64,000 nucleotides of DNA, taken from Niastella caeni. Its GTDB lineage: Bacteria > Bacteroidota > Bacteroidia > Chitinophagales > Chitinophagaceae. The position numbers and the translations under genes are program-made. Below, one piece after another: positions 9,901 through 17,683 of the stretch (position 1 is its first letter; each line of letters begins with the position of its first letter). The notes under the pieces were generated by a model. That model was not told the DNA's origin and did not search any database. It was given only the letters and a program-made list of their open reading frames with translations. The stretch lies in assembly GCF_004834005.1 (NCBI RefSeq), contig NZ_STFF01000002.1:62001-126000 (forward strand), written 5' to 3'.

Positions 9901-10666
9901 GGTAACCAAACTCTATACGCCCAACCCCACTACTTCGGCCATTCAATATATGAGTACCCGGTATGCAGAGGGTTATTCATCCTATGCACAATGGGGTTAT
10001 AGATTCAAAGGCCTCGACAATGTGGGCGATCCATTGGTTGAATTGGCAGATGGCACTATTACCAAAAAGCCCGGCGTTGCCCTGGCGAGTGACCTGGTTT
10101 ATATGGGTACCTGGCAGCCAACATTGACCGGCGGCTTCAGTAATAATTTCCGGTACCGGAATTTCCAACTTTCCTGTAATATGGTTTACAATTTCGGTTC
10201 AAGGCTCAAGAGGGATGCCCTTGGTTTAAATACCACTACCTCCGCGCTTGCTGGTAGAACTTCTACCAGCGCCGGTTATTTCTTTGGAAATATGTACCGG
10301 GACTTTAATAGCCGTTGGAAAAAAACGGGTGATGAAACCATCACTAACATCCCGGCATATATTCCCAGTTCAAGTATAAGCAGCAGCCAACGGTCTGTGT
10401 TGTACTATGCCAATGGCGATATCAACTATTTTGATGGCGCCTATATAAAAATGAGGGACATTAATTTGTCGTACACCCTGCCGCAGCAAATTGTAAGCCG
10501 TATGAGAGCGGAAGAGATCACTTTCCGCGCAACTCTGTCAAACGTTTTGTTGTGGAAGGCCAATCAATATGGTATAGATCCGGAGTTTCATAATTCTACA
10601 ACGGCTGAACGAACTATTCCTTTTGCTCAACACAGCATTGCGTTCGGGTTAAACCTGCGGTTCTAA
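6971..10666 (+). CDS. SusC/RagA-family TonB-linked outer-membrane transporter with STN domain
   Basis: A 1231-residue outer-membrane transporter. The long N-terminus ends in the helix LRVMKLTAIILLVSVLHVSA, the extended signal sequence common in Chitinophagaceae SusC proteins, so the upstream ATG is kept. Domains: STN (about 60-130; the signalling domain that talks to FecR), a carboxypeptidase-regulatory-like beta-sandwich (about 148-220), the TonB plug with its SusC signature (about 240-360, including DVTLLKDATAASIWGSRASNG), and a 22-stranded-type barrel to the end. Together with the SusD protein it imports an unknown oligomer; no glycosidase is nearby to indicate a glycan. Confidence 0.95.
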   Translation: MHFKALCNRKGIALLRLFAAASLGQGHFRLFNQTLRVMKLTAIILLVSVLHVSATGRSQTVTLKVRNASLENLFDNVTTQTGYYFFYRPGQLKGSKPVTINAEQLPLEAFLQQVFRDQPVTYMVQNQTIFIVTKTDTAQHKKPAAPPLTVQGEVRDSLGNLLRGATVTLVPGNALAITDKKGVFVLHDIAPGRYVLRVSYVGFETTSIPVNATENMAPVSVVLKLESANLVEVTVLNNGYQTLSRDRSAGSFSKPKMDVIYNRSTSMDLMQRLDGQLPGLVINNSPNQNGNTITVRGNSTIFADKSLLYVVDGVVVTDLADLNPNDVQDVTLLKDATAASIWGSRASNGVIVVVTKKGSFGANKLKVEYNGFVNFQGKPDVEYLPYMRSAEYIQTMKELFADPAYLTANTYASANMLISGNAAIAPHETILFKQYRGLISEATANAQLDSLAALDNLSQIKDIWYRNASLSNHTVSVRGGFGNYSLYGSLAYTNTTSSTPGEKNNAYKINLRQDVNVSKRVSVYLITNLVNTITSAGRMPNLGVTSRFFPYQLFKDVDGNSISMPWLYRTDSLTTLYQAKSGVNLNYNPIDEMNYGNTKGNNFNANITGGITVKLIKGLRVEGVYGVMNGNSKTTDFESQKSFTVRNQLAAFTVPATTPGGSPTYYLPTTGGKLTTTNVTRRNYTIRHQLVYDITSGNGDHQLTTLAGQEATSAFGNTNISVARGYDPELNTSLPIDYVTLANGISGTVFPSGLTRSSLGYDAYSETENLARTTSWYSNAAYTYLRRYTINASVRNDKSNLFGQDRSVQYKPLWSIGLSWQINRESFMEHVMWVDYLTLRATYGLSGNQPSKSGYFAAAYDILSGGTNINVPGGIAYSIGTYGNKRISWENTRNYNVGLDYSFLKGRLLGNADLYMRRTTNLIGYVPANAFAGVTSFVGNLGDMHNTGVETRLTSVNFRKRDFIWSTTLILSYNVNKVTKLYTPNPTTSAIQYMSTRYAEGYSSYAQWGYRFKGLDNVGDPLVELADGTITKKPGVALASDLVYMGTWQPTLTGGFSNNFRYRNFQLSCNMVYNFGSRLKRDALGLNTTTSALAGRTSTSAGYFFGNMYRDFNSRWKKTGDETITNIPAYIPSSSISSSQRSVLYYANGDINYFDGAYIKMRDINLSYTLPQQIVSRMRAEEITFRATLSNVLLWKANQYGIDPEFHNSTTAERTIPFAQHSIAFGLNLRF

Positions 10667-10684
10667 TCAATTAAAAATTACGAC

Positions 10685-12163
10685 ATGAAAATGAGTTTTC
10701 TAAACATATATAAAACCAGCCTTTGTATGCTGGCTGTATCCTGTGTGGTAGCCTGCAGCAAGAGTTTTTTAGACATTAAGCCAAAAGGCAAAGTTATTGC
10801 GGAGACTACCGCTGACTATGACCTTATGTTGAATGCGGGCGGATTTGTGACCAATAACCTTGATGTAAGCGTGCCGTTGGGCGATGAAATAATTGCCTTC
10901 GATAATTATTTTTCCAGCGCTTTAGCGCGCAGCCAGCGCCTGTTCCGTTATGACGATGTGATTTACGATGAGGGAATTTTTGCCTTTGAAATGTCATCAT
11001 TAATGACCCAGTTGTATAGCTATAACAAGATCATCAATGAGGTAATGTCTTCAACAGCGGGCACGGAAGCGGAAAAGAAAGCCATCATGGCTGAGGCAAG
11101 GGCTAACCGGGCATGGATCTATTTCAGCCTCATTAACCTATATGGTAAGCCGTACAATGCTGCTACTGCAGCTACCGATCCCGGCTACCCGATCGTTACG
11201 AAGGCAGATGTAGCGGAGACAAAATTTACGCGGGCACCGGTTCAGGAAGTGTACGATTTTATAATCAGGGATCTTACAGAATCAATTCCCGATCTGCCGG
11301 TTACCATTCGTACCCGCGTGAGGATGGGTAAAACTGCTGCAGAATTATTGTTGGGCAAAGTATATGTATTCATGGGTAAGTTTGATACTGCAAAACCATG
11401 GTTGGAGTCGGCGCTTACTGACCTGGCCAGTACCGGCACCGGTACTGCGCTTACCAATATGGCATTATACGATCTGAACGTTACCATGGTATCAGGCGGC
11501 ACCTGGGGGTGGAATCCCACCACTACGGCTACCACTTCTTTCAATGGGATGCCCACCCAGGCCAATTATACGGAGTATATTGTTAGCCGCCAGGCTTCCA
11601 ATATGTGGTCAGCCACTTCCAGTGAATATACCCTGAGCCCGCAGACCACACAACTGTTCACTTCTTCCGATAAACGTTTAAACTTTTTTACTACCAAACC
11701 ATATTTAGTGACCACATCCTATCCTATGACAGGCGCCCTTCGCCGTAACGGACACAGTTCTATTCAGAATGGTATGACAATACCGGAACTCTACCTGCTA
11801 CGTGCGGAGGTGGCAGCCCGCCTTGGTGATACCACTACAGCGATCAACAGCCTGAAAACGCTTCGGGTAAAAAGAATGAACGCTACAGATGCAAACGCCA
11901 TTCCTGTGGGATTAACGCAGTTGCAATTGATCCAGTTTGTGCTGAACGAACGTATCCGCGAATTCGCTGTACAGGGCTATCGCTGGTTCGATATGAGAAG
12001 GTTATCTGTTGATCCCCTTTTCTCCTCAGCTACGTATACCCATCGCCTATATAACACGTCGGGTGTATTAAGTTCAACGTTTACGTTACGCCCTGAACGA
12101 TTCACGCTGCAATTGCCGCAAGCTGTGATAGCGCAGAACCCCGGTATGGAGAATAATCCCTGA
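10685..12163 (+). CDS. RagB/SusD-family nutrient-binding lipoprotein
   Basis: A 492-residue SusD-like lipoprotein that caps the preceding SusC barrel. The lipobox VVAC places the lipidated Cys at residue 24, followed by SKSFLDIKPKG, the usual SusD opening. The body has the expected TPR-like helices (for example AEARANRAWIYFSLINLYGKPY at about 138-159) and the C-terminal signature LNERIREFAVQGYRWFDMRR (about 422-441). It starts 18 bp after susC, so the two are co-transcribed. The ligand cannot be told from sequence. Confidence 0.95.
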   Translation: MKMSFLNIYKTSLCMLAVSCVVACSKSFLDIKPKGKVIAETTADYDLMLNAGGFVTNNLDVSVPLGDEIIAFDNYFSSALARSQRLFRYDDVIYDEGIFAFEMSSLMTQLYSYNKIINEVMSSTAGTEAEKKAIMAEARANRAWIYFSLINLYGKPYNAATAATDPGYPIVTKADVAETKFTRAPVQEVYDFIIRDLTESIPDLPVTIRTRVRMGKTAAELLLGKVYVFMGKFDTAKPWLESALTDLASTGTGTALTNMALYDLNVTMVSGGTWGWNPTTTATTSFNGMPTQANYTEYIVSRQASNMWSATSSEYTLSPQTTQLFTSSDKRLNFFTTKPYLVTTSYPMTGALRRNGHSSIQNGMTIPELYLLRAEVAARLGDTTTAINSLKTLRVKRMNATDANAIPVGLTQLQLIQFVLNERIREFAVQGYRWFDMRRLSVDPLFSSATYTHRLYNTSGVLSSTFTLRPERFTLQLPQAVIAQNPGMENNP

Positions 12164-12211
12164 TGATCGATGGCTAATAGAATGTTTAAAATTTTTAAAG
12201 AGCATTATAAC

Positions 12212-13477
12212 ATGAAAAAATACTGGCTGCTTAGTTGTTTGTTTTCTGTTGTTTTTGAAGGAACAGGTTGGGCGCAAATTGATACATCAGACCGGCCATT
12301 GGCGCATGCTATTATTGGTACCAAATTCTTTCTTACTACGCCTGAAAGAAAGATTGAAAAACTCGACAGTTTATTACAACAGTTCCCCGATCGGGGTAAG
12401 GATAAAATAGGTGAGCAATACGATGGGTTACGTTTGGATATTGCCATGTCTTACTTTAAAGCTGGCGACAAAGCAAAGGCAGCAAACTGGCTGAAACGCC
12501 TGCGCACACCCGAAGGCAGGCTACGAGCCGCTGTTAATGCAGGTGGCTTTTTATTGGAAGAGAATGAAAAAGGGAATGCACCATTGGTAGAAGCCAAAAT
12601 ACGGCCCATGGTAGATAGTGTCAGTAATGCATTCAGGAAAGACAGTAGTTGTAAAGAGGCATACAGTCGCCTGATGCCAGTATATATCAGGGCATTGCTG
12701 GCGATGGGAAAACAGGATAAAATAGTGTATTACCTGCAGCCATTATACATAGCAAACGGCGGAAAATTCCCATCTGATGTAAAGACACGTATTCTCACCA
12801 AGACGGAAGCGTATAAGCTTACTGATAACCTGTCGTATAATTATGGCATAGCCCTTGCGGCAACCGGCCGGGCCAAAGAGGCCATTGCCGTATTGGCGCG
12901 CATGTACCTGACCGGGGAAGAAGTATCGGATAAAATACTTGCTGATATAAAAGAAGCCAGTAATAAAATACCGGGTGGCGCTGCTTATTTCCAGCATCTT
13001 ACCGATTCTGTACGTAATTACTATAAAGAAAAGCTCACCTCTTTTGCAAAGTATAAAATAGATGTAAATGGAAAGAACGTTGATTTAAATGCATTGAAGG
13101 GCCGTTATGTGCTGCTTGATTTTTGGGGAAGCTGGTGCCGGCCCTGCCGGGCAAGTCACCCGCACCTGAAAGAGCTGTATGCTAAATACAAAGACAAAGG
13201 ATTTGAAATAGTTGGTATTGCATCGGAGCACGCCAAAACAAAGGAAGAATGTATCAGATTATGGAAAACTGCCATAACAGAAGATGGGCTTACCTGGTTG
13301 CAGGTGCTGAACAATGAGAATGCATTAAAATTTGATGCAGTGAAAGAATACAATGTTACCGCATTCCCTACAAAAATTTTGCTCGACAGGGATGGTAACA
13401 TTATCGGCCGGTATGTTGGGAACGGCAATGGTGGCGAAGCATTTTCTACCAGGCTGGAGCAATTATTAGGTAACTGA
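12212..13477 (+). CDS. TlpA-like thioredoxin-fold thiol:disulfide protein
   Basis: The ATG at 12212 gives a 421-residue exported protein with a signal peptide ending GTGWAQ; an ATG-type start at 12170 would bury it. The N-terminal two thirds are helical and TPR-like, of unknown role. The C-terminal thioredoxin domain (about residues 282-421) has a WCRPC active site with Cys309 and Cys312, and a conserved cis-proline region (VTAFPTKILLDRDGNIIGRYVG). It would act in the periplasm as a thiol-disulfide reductase. It is 48 bp after susD on the same strand. SusCD loci followed by TlpA-like proteins are common in Chitinophagaceae; whether it acts on the imported substrate is inference. Confidence 0.88.
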   Translation: MKKYWLLSCLFSVVFEGTGWAQIDTSDRPLAHAIIGTKFFLTTPERKIEKLDSLLQQFPDRGKDKIGEQYDGLRLDIAMSYFKAGDKAKAANWLKRLRTPEGRLRAAVNAGGFLLEENEKGNAPLVEAKIRPMVDSVSNAFRKDSSCKEAYSRLMPVYIRALLAMGKQDKIVYYLQPLYIANGGKFPSDVKTRILTKTEAYKLTDNLSYNYGIALAATGRAKEAIAVLARMYLTGEEVSDKILADIKEASNKIPGGAAYFQHLTDSVRNYYKEKLTSFAKYKIDVNGKNVDLNALKGRYVLLDFWGSWCRPCRASHPHLKELYAKYKDKGFEIVGIASEHAKTKEECIRLWKTAITEDGLTWLQVLNNENALKFDAVKEYNVTAFPTKILLDRDGNIIGRYVGNGNGGEAFSTRLEQLLGN

Positions 13478-13554
13478 AAAACCACATAAACAGTTCACCG
13501 GGAAAGTATAGTCATTAGTTAAGGCTTGCCAATTTTGTACCCAATTTAAAACTG

Positions 13555-13597
13555 TGGCGACCCTCACGCATATGCGTTCAGGTCGCCAATTTTTTTT
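13555..13597 (+). terminator. Rho-independent terminator after the susCD/tlpA operon
   Basis: A perfect 8-bp stem TGGCGACC (13555-13562) pairs with GGTCGCCA (13581-13588); the loop contains the palindrome ACGCATATGCGT, which can extend the structure. A run of eight T follows. Confidence 0.9.
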
Positions 13598-13806
13598 ATA
13601 TAAAGGTTCACAGTTTGGGGAATCTTTTTTATTGCCGGGTTTTCAAACATTTTTATTCGATGGCGCCGGGTAATTATGCGTATTTTCCGCAATATATTTT
13701 ACAGGTTTTCGTTTATTCCCAAGCTCTCTCCGGAACATCGCCGGATGGATTACCCTTACAAAAGTTTACCTATAGAATTGATGGTTTCTGTAAATAGGTA
13801 TTGTTT

Positions 13807-13839
13807 TTGTTAATAGGTGTGATAATTACGCTTAATTTG
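13807..13839 (+). promoter_or_regulatory. Candidate Bacteroidota promoter for the GDPD gene
   Basis: TTG at 13807-13809, 23 bp, then TAATTTG at 13833-13839, resembling the -33 TTG / -7 TAnnTTTG elements of the primary Bacteroidota sigma factor. The start site would be near 13846, giving a leader of about 85 nt. Confidence 0.4.
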
Positions 13840-13931
13840 CATCACCCTAGTCATTTCACGTCGATTGCAGGAGGTATCCGAATTGCCAGATGATCATTAA
13901 TCGTAAACCTGCAAAAAAAGTCCAATCCATT

Positions 13932-14708
13932 ATGCGAAAGTTATTATTTTTCATTGCGTTTTCTTACACCGCGGCCTTTGCTCAACCTAAAACTTATTCA
14001 ACAGCCAATGCGCATTCGCACAACGACTACCAGCAGTCTGCGCCCTTATTTTCGGCGTACAACCTGGGATTTGGTTGCATTGAGGTGGATGTGATATTGG
14101 CTAATGATGAATTGCTCGTAGCCCATACGCAAAAAGATGTTCCGCAACACCGTTTACTGGAAGAGTTGTACCTGAAACCAATTCAGGGTTACATTCAAAC
14201 CAATAAAGGATATCCATATGCCGATACCTCGCACAAATTGATGTTGATGCTGGATATAAAATCTGATGCTGTTCCAACGTTGAATAAAATAATAGATATA
14301 TTACAGAAGTATCCTGAACTTACCCGCACACCAAAGTTCAAGATATTGATCAGTGGTAACAAACCCGATCCCTCTACGTATATCTCTTATCCTTCATTTG
14401 TGGTGTTTGATGGTTTGTTAAGTATCCGTTATACCAAAGATGCGCTTAGCCGTATGGTTATGCTGAGCGATAACTTTATCAACTATTCAAGCTGGAAGGG
14501 TACCGGTCCAATCCCTCAGAATGTTTTTGAAAAATTGCAAAAGTTAATCGTTAAGGCGCATGGTTTAGGCAAAGAGGTGCGCTTGTGGAATGTGCCCGAT
14601 TTTGATGATGCCTGGAAGAAAGTGATAGAGCTGGGTGTTGATTATATTGATTCAGATAGTATCAAGGCGCTGGCCGCCTTCCTGAAAAAACAACAGGGAA
14701 AAGGTTAA
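13932..14708 (+). CDS. Secreted glycerophosphodiester phosphodiesterase/PLC-like protein
   Basis: The ATG at 13932 gives a 258-residue protein with a clean signal peptide (MRKLLFFIAFSYTAAFAQ); the upstream frame to 13890 only adds a polar extension. The fold is that of the PLC-like phosphodiesterases: HSHNDY near the mature N-terminus provides a catalytic His, and GFGCIEVDVILANDELLVAHT carries the metal-binding Glu-x-Asp and the second His. The C-terminal strand VDYIDSD is also typical. The Bacteroidota family is annotated as phosphatidylinositol-specific PLC/GDPD-like; the substrate is untested. It is convergent with the SoxB-like nucleotidase gene. Confidence 0.8.
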   Translation: MRKLLFFIAFSYTAAFAQPKTYSTANAHSHNDYQQSAPLFSAYNLGFGCIEVDVILANDELLVAHTQKDVPQHRLLEELYLKPIQGYIQTNKGYPYADTSHKLMLMLDIKSDAVPTLNKIIDILQKYPELTRTPKFKILISGNKPDPSTYISYPSFVVFDGLLSIRYTKDALSRMVMLSDNFINYSSWKGTGPIPQNVFEKLQKLIVKAHGLGKEVRLWNVPDFDDAWKKVIELGVDYIDSDSIKALAAFLKKQQGKG

Positions 14709-14786
14709 TATAGCCGGCATGAATTAACATACTTAATTTAGTAAATGGAGAAATGTATCAACTGATTACATTTCTCCATTTTTCTT

Positions 14787-16610
14787 TTATCTAAACTCAT
14801 AACCCAATCCCATTACCTGGGTAAGCAAGGTGGCAGGTGCATCTGTTGCGGTACATCTGCCTTCTATAATGGGAGCAATAGGTGAGTGTTGTGCGAGGTA
14901 TTCTTCAATGACCTTGTGCATGGTATGCCCGAGTAATTTGGGTTGTTTAACTCCCTGCATTCTACAAATGGTGGTGTCGGGGTCACCTTCGCGTTCACAG
15001 GCAATAAAACTGTATTCCCTGGTAAGATCAATTGGCTTTCCTCCCACCTTAATATAATTTACTCGTTTGCCAGCATCATTGCTTAAGGTAAAGTTCACCT
15101 CCATGCCTTTGAACCGTACCACCCAACCTCCTAATCGTTTGGCAGGGTCTTTGGCAAAAGCATTTTCCAGTTCTGTTTCCATCCATTCCCACAATTGATG
15201 ACCGGTTATAGAACCTTTTTTGGCTTCACTATCTACGGGCAGCATACTCCATAAATAATCAACGGTAATATCGGCCATGCCGGTAGCGGGGTCGGGAAGC
15301 AAGGGCGGACAAAACCGGAATCCATTGCTTAATGCGATGTCTGGTTTGAATTTCCACATAATAGCATCCGTGATAAAATTGTCCATGGGCGATTCGATCA
15401 CGTAGTACCTCATCAACGGTTTTTTTGTTTTACCGATCACGCGGCTCAGTTCTTTTTTATAGGGTTCATTGGCTTTATTGATCAACCGTTTCATTTCTTC
15501 ATCTGCTTTGTACTTTTCCGGATCAACATCAAGCAATTGATAGGTATGGTCTTTAATAATGCCATTTTCAACAACGATATCCAGTTTTGCTATGAAGGAA
15601 CCAAAGGCGCCCGGTTCTGTTACTTTTGCATAAGCGCCTTGTATCGGTTTACGCAACCGTTCATGGGTATCGGCGCCTAAAATATAATCTGCTCCTTTTA
15701 CCTGTAGCTTATTAGATAACCCAAATTGTTGCGCCAGTCCCATGTGGGTTAAAAGAAATACCATCTGGCACTGTTCATACTCCTTTAATATCTTAATGTA
15801 TTTGGCAACGTTGGTTTCAGGATGGGTGAATTTAATACCGTCGCAATAAGCGGGTGATTGCCGCTTTGGGGTAAGCGGGTCGTTATACCCGATAAACCCG
15901 ATCTTGATGCCGGCAATATGTTTTACAAAATATGGGGGAAAGATCAGGTCGCCTTTCATTTCATCCTGTGTGTCGTGATACATATTGGCGCACACTTTCA
16001 ATCCGTGATAAGCAAACATATCTTTCATCATCATTTCCTTGCCATATACAACTTCCCAATTACCTGGCAGCATAATATCGTACCCGATGTTATTCATGAG
16101 CGGTATAATGGCTTTTCCTTCACTAAGCGCTGCAATGCCGCTGCCCTGGAAACAATCGCCACCATCAATGACCAGGGTATTGGCTGCGTTTTGATTGCGC
16201 AAAGTATTGATCATTGTTTTAAGGTTAGCCAAACCACCCCGCTTTTTGAAAGTTGGCTTGCCGTTTTCAATAAAGAACTCATCGTGTGTCATGAGTTGCG
16301 AGTGAATATCGGCCGTATGTAATAAAGTTAGCAGGGAGGCTTTGCCATTACGTACGGCTTTGTTGCGCTGCATGCCGCCTGCTTTGTAAGCGGCTTCCTC
16401 GTCGTGCAGTGCTGAGGCGGCCAGGGGGGCTGTAACCAATCCGCCACCTATTCCCAGGCTTAGTCCCAACAAGCCGGCTTTTTTTATAAAATCACGTCGG
16501 CTGTTTTCAGAAATTTCAATGTGTAATTTCTTTTCTGCCCGACTTATTTCATGGTCATGACAATTAGCGCAGTTGCATTGGGGTGAGTGGTTTGCTGGCA
16601 TTGCAATCAT
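14787..16610 (-). CDS. Tat-exported SoxB-like metallophosphoesterase/5'-nucleotidase
   Basis: A 607-residue enzyme. Residues 37-62 form a twin-arginine signal (SRRDFIKKAG with Arg38-Arg39, then a hydrophobic stretch); before it lies an unusual Cys/His cluster, CNCANCHDH (residues 12-20). The metallophosphoesterase domain has Asp101-x-His103, GGD at 150-152 and, in place of the usual GNHE motif, GNWEVVYG (183-190). That motif resembles the GHWEFTYG of SoxB thiosulfohydrolases. THMG and GADTHE complete the metal site. A 5'-nucleotidase C-terminal domain follows (about 400-570). Export as a folded metalloenzyme is expected. No other sox gene is present, so a nucleotidase role is as likely as sulfur chemistry. 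Confidence 0.85.
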   Translation of the reverse strand: MIAMPANHSPQCNCANCHDHEISRAEKKLHIEISENSRRDFIKKAGLLGLSLGIGGGLVTAPLAASALHDEEAAYKAGGMQRNKAVRNGKASLLTLLHTADIHSQLMTHDEFFIENGKPTFKKRGGLANLKTMINTLRNQNAANTLVIDGGDCFQGSGIAALSEGKAIIPLMNNIGYDIMLPGNWEVVYGKEMMMKDMFAYHGLKVCANMYHDTQDEMKGDLIFPPYFVKHIAGIKIGFIGYNDPLTPKRQSPAYCDGIKFTHPETNVAKYIKILKEYEQCQMVFLLTHMGLAQQFGLSNKLQVKGADYILGADTHERLRKPIQGAYAKVTEPGAFGSFIAKLDIVVENGIIKDHTYQLLDVDPEKYKADEEMKRLINKANEPYKKELSRVIGKTKKPLMRYYVIESPMDNFITDAIMWKFKPDIALSNGFRFCPPLLPDPATGMADITVDYLWSMLPVDSEAKKGSITGHQLWEWMETELENAFAKDPAKRLGGWVVRFKGMEVNFTLSNDAGKRVNYIKVGGKPIDLTREYSFIACEREGDPDTTICRMQGVKQPKLLGHTMHKVIEEYLAQHSPIAPIIEGRCTATDAPATLLTQVMGLGYEFR

Positions 16611-16816
16611 TATTTTTGTATAGGTTAGTTGTTCGCTCGAACAGGTGTTTAATTGACCGGTTTATAGATAAAAACCGCCATGCGTGTCAGGTAAACACAA
16701 AAGTCGCAAAATACCCCTTCATTTGTCCCTTTTACACAGCATGGGTTTTGAGAATTGGTGGTAAGTTTGCTTTGTCAATGAATAACAATCTTATAAAACA
16801 ATAAAAAAACAAAAAA

Positions 16817-17242
16817 ATGGAAACAACTAATGTAACAAAAATCACGGTAGAAAGTAATATTAACGCTCCCGTTGAAAAAGTTTGGGCAATATGGTCATCG
16901 CCCGAGCACATTACAAAATGGTGCACCGCTACTGAAGAATGGCATACGCCGAGGGCTGAAAATGATCTGCGGGTTGGCGGCAAATTTTCTACAAGAATGG
17001 AAGCCAAAGATGGCAGCTTTGGTTTTGACTTCGGCGGCGTTTATGACGATGTAAAAACTAATGAGTTGATTGAATATACAATGGGCGATGGTAGAAAAGT
17101 GATCGTTCATTTCACCTCAAATGGAAATGAGACCAAAATAGTGGAGACGTTTGATGCGGAAAGCCAAAACTCTGTTGAAATGCAACAGGCCGGATGGCAG
17201 GCGATTTTGGACAACTTTAAGAAGTATACGGAAGCGAATTAG
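16817..17242 (+). CDS. SRPBCC (AHSA1-type) domain protein
   Basis: A 141-residue single-domain protein of the START/Bet v1-like AHSA1 group. Family features: the opening strand ITVESNINAPVEKVWAIWSSPEHITKWC, the RVGGKFSTRMEAKDGSFGFDFGGVYDDV block, and the C-terminal amphipathic helix QQAGWQAILDNFKKYTEA. Such proteins bind hydrophobic ligands in a deep pocket; most bacterial members have no known role. It is cytoplasmic, monocistronic and divergent from the nucleotidase gene. Confidence 0.9.
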   Translation: METTNVTKITVESNINAPVEKVWAIWSSPEHITKWCTATEEWHTPRAENDLRVGGKFSTRMEAKDGSFGFDFGGVYDDVKTNELIEYTMGDGRKVIVHFTSNGNETKIVETFDAESQNSVEMQQAGWQAILDNFKKYTEAN

Positions 17243-17277
17243 TCTTATGAGTGTTGCTTTTATGTTTTAACACTGAG

Positions 17278-17425
17278 AAGTATGAAGTAAGAAGTAGGAA
17301 GTAAGATGTTAAGGATTTTGAGATTTCGGGATTTGAGATTTTCGGAAAGTTTAAACCAGCGGAAATCATAAAATCTCTAAATCTAAAAATCAGAAATTGA
17401 TATCTTATTTCCTGCTTCCTGTTTT
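17278..17425. repeat. Nested inverted heptamer arrays
   Basis: Outer left array GAAGTAT GAAGTAA GAAGTAG GAAGTAA (7-bp period, from about 17279) pairs with the right part (CTTATTTCCTGCTTCCT, about 17404-17420). Between them an inner pair with units like GAGATTT (17313-17342) faces AAATCTC/AAATCTA units (17370-17397). The whole can fold as one long imperfect hairpin after the SRPBCC gene. Confidence 0.8.
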
Positions 17426-17655
17426 TAAGTACATCTTACAAAAAATACAAATTGTACTTTTTTCTACAACTCCTGTAACAATTTTAATTACAAAGTCTGC
17501 TGTTCAAAATACTATTCTCCCGGCTTTACAATGTAGTACACGCTTCATTTTTAGCAGTTTAATTACTCCTTACATACTATAATGTGATGCTCATATTAAT
17601 TTTTATACACTAATAATGTTAGTTTCTGATATGCTAAAATACTTAGTAATCGCTG

Positions 17656-17663
17656 TAGCTTTG
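17656..17663 (+). promoter_or_regulatory. -7 element TAGCTTTG upstream of dnaE2
   Basis: An exact TAnnTTTG match 20 bp before the dnaE2 ATG. No clear TTG is found about 20 bp further upstream, so the -33 box would be weak; this fits a gene that needs an activator or derepression. Confidence 0.4.
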
Positions 17664-17683
17664 GTGTAAAGCAACGCGGCATT

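Larger units (their letters stand above)
13478..13931. other. Intergenic region with terminator and promoter
   Basis: A 454-bp spacer. The terminator at 13555-13597 closes the SusCD/TlpA operon. The remaining AT-rich stretch has no credible gene and ends with a candidate promoter at 13807-13839. Confidence 0.6.
17243..17683. other. Intergenic region: hairpin-forming heptamer arrays and dnaE2 promoter region
   Basis: A 441-bp spacer. The left part holds nested inverted 7-bp arrays (17278-17425). The right part is AT-rich, with a 9-bp palindrome TGTAGTACA (17532-17540), the dyad TTAG-N11-CTAA (17619-17637) and a -7-like element. Either dyad could be an operator for damage-regulated expression of dnaE2-dinB, but this is not shown. 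Confidence 0.5.

Noticed and set aside
13615..13797. A 60-codon frame after the susCD operon terminator
   Set aside because: No ribosome-site or family evidence; composition resembles AT-rich spacer.
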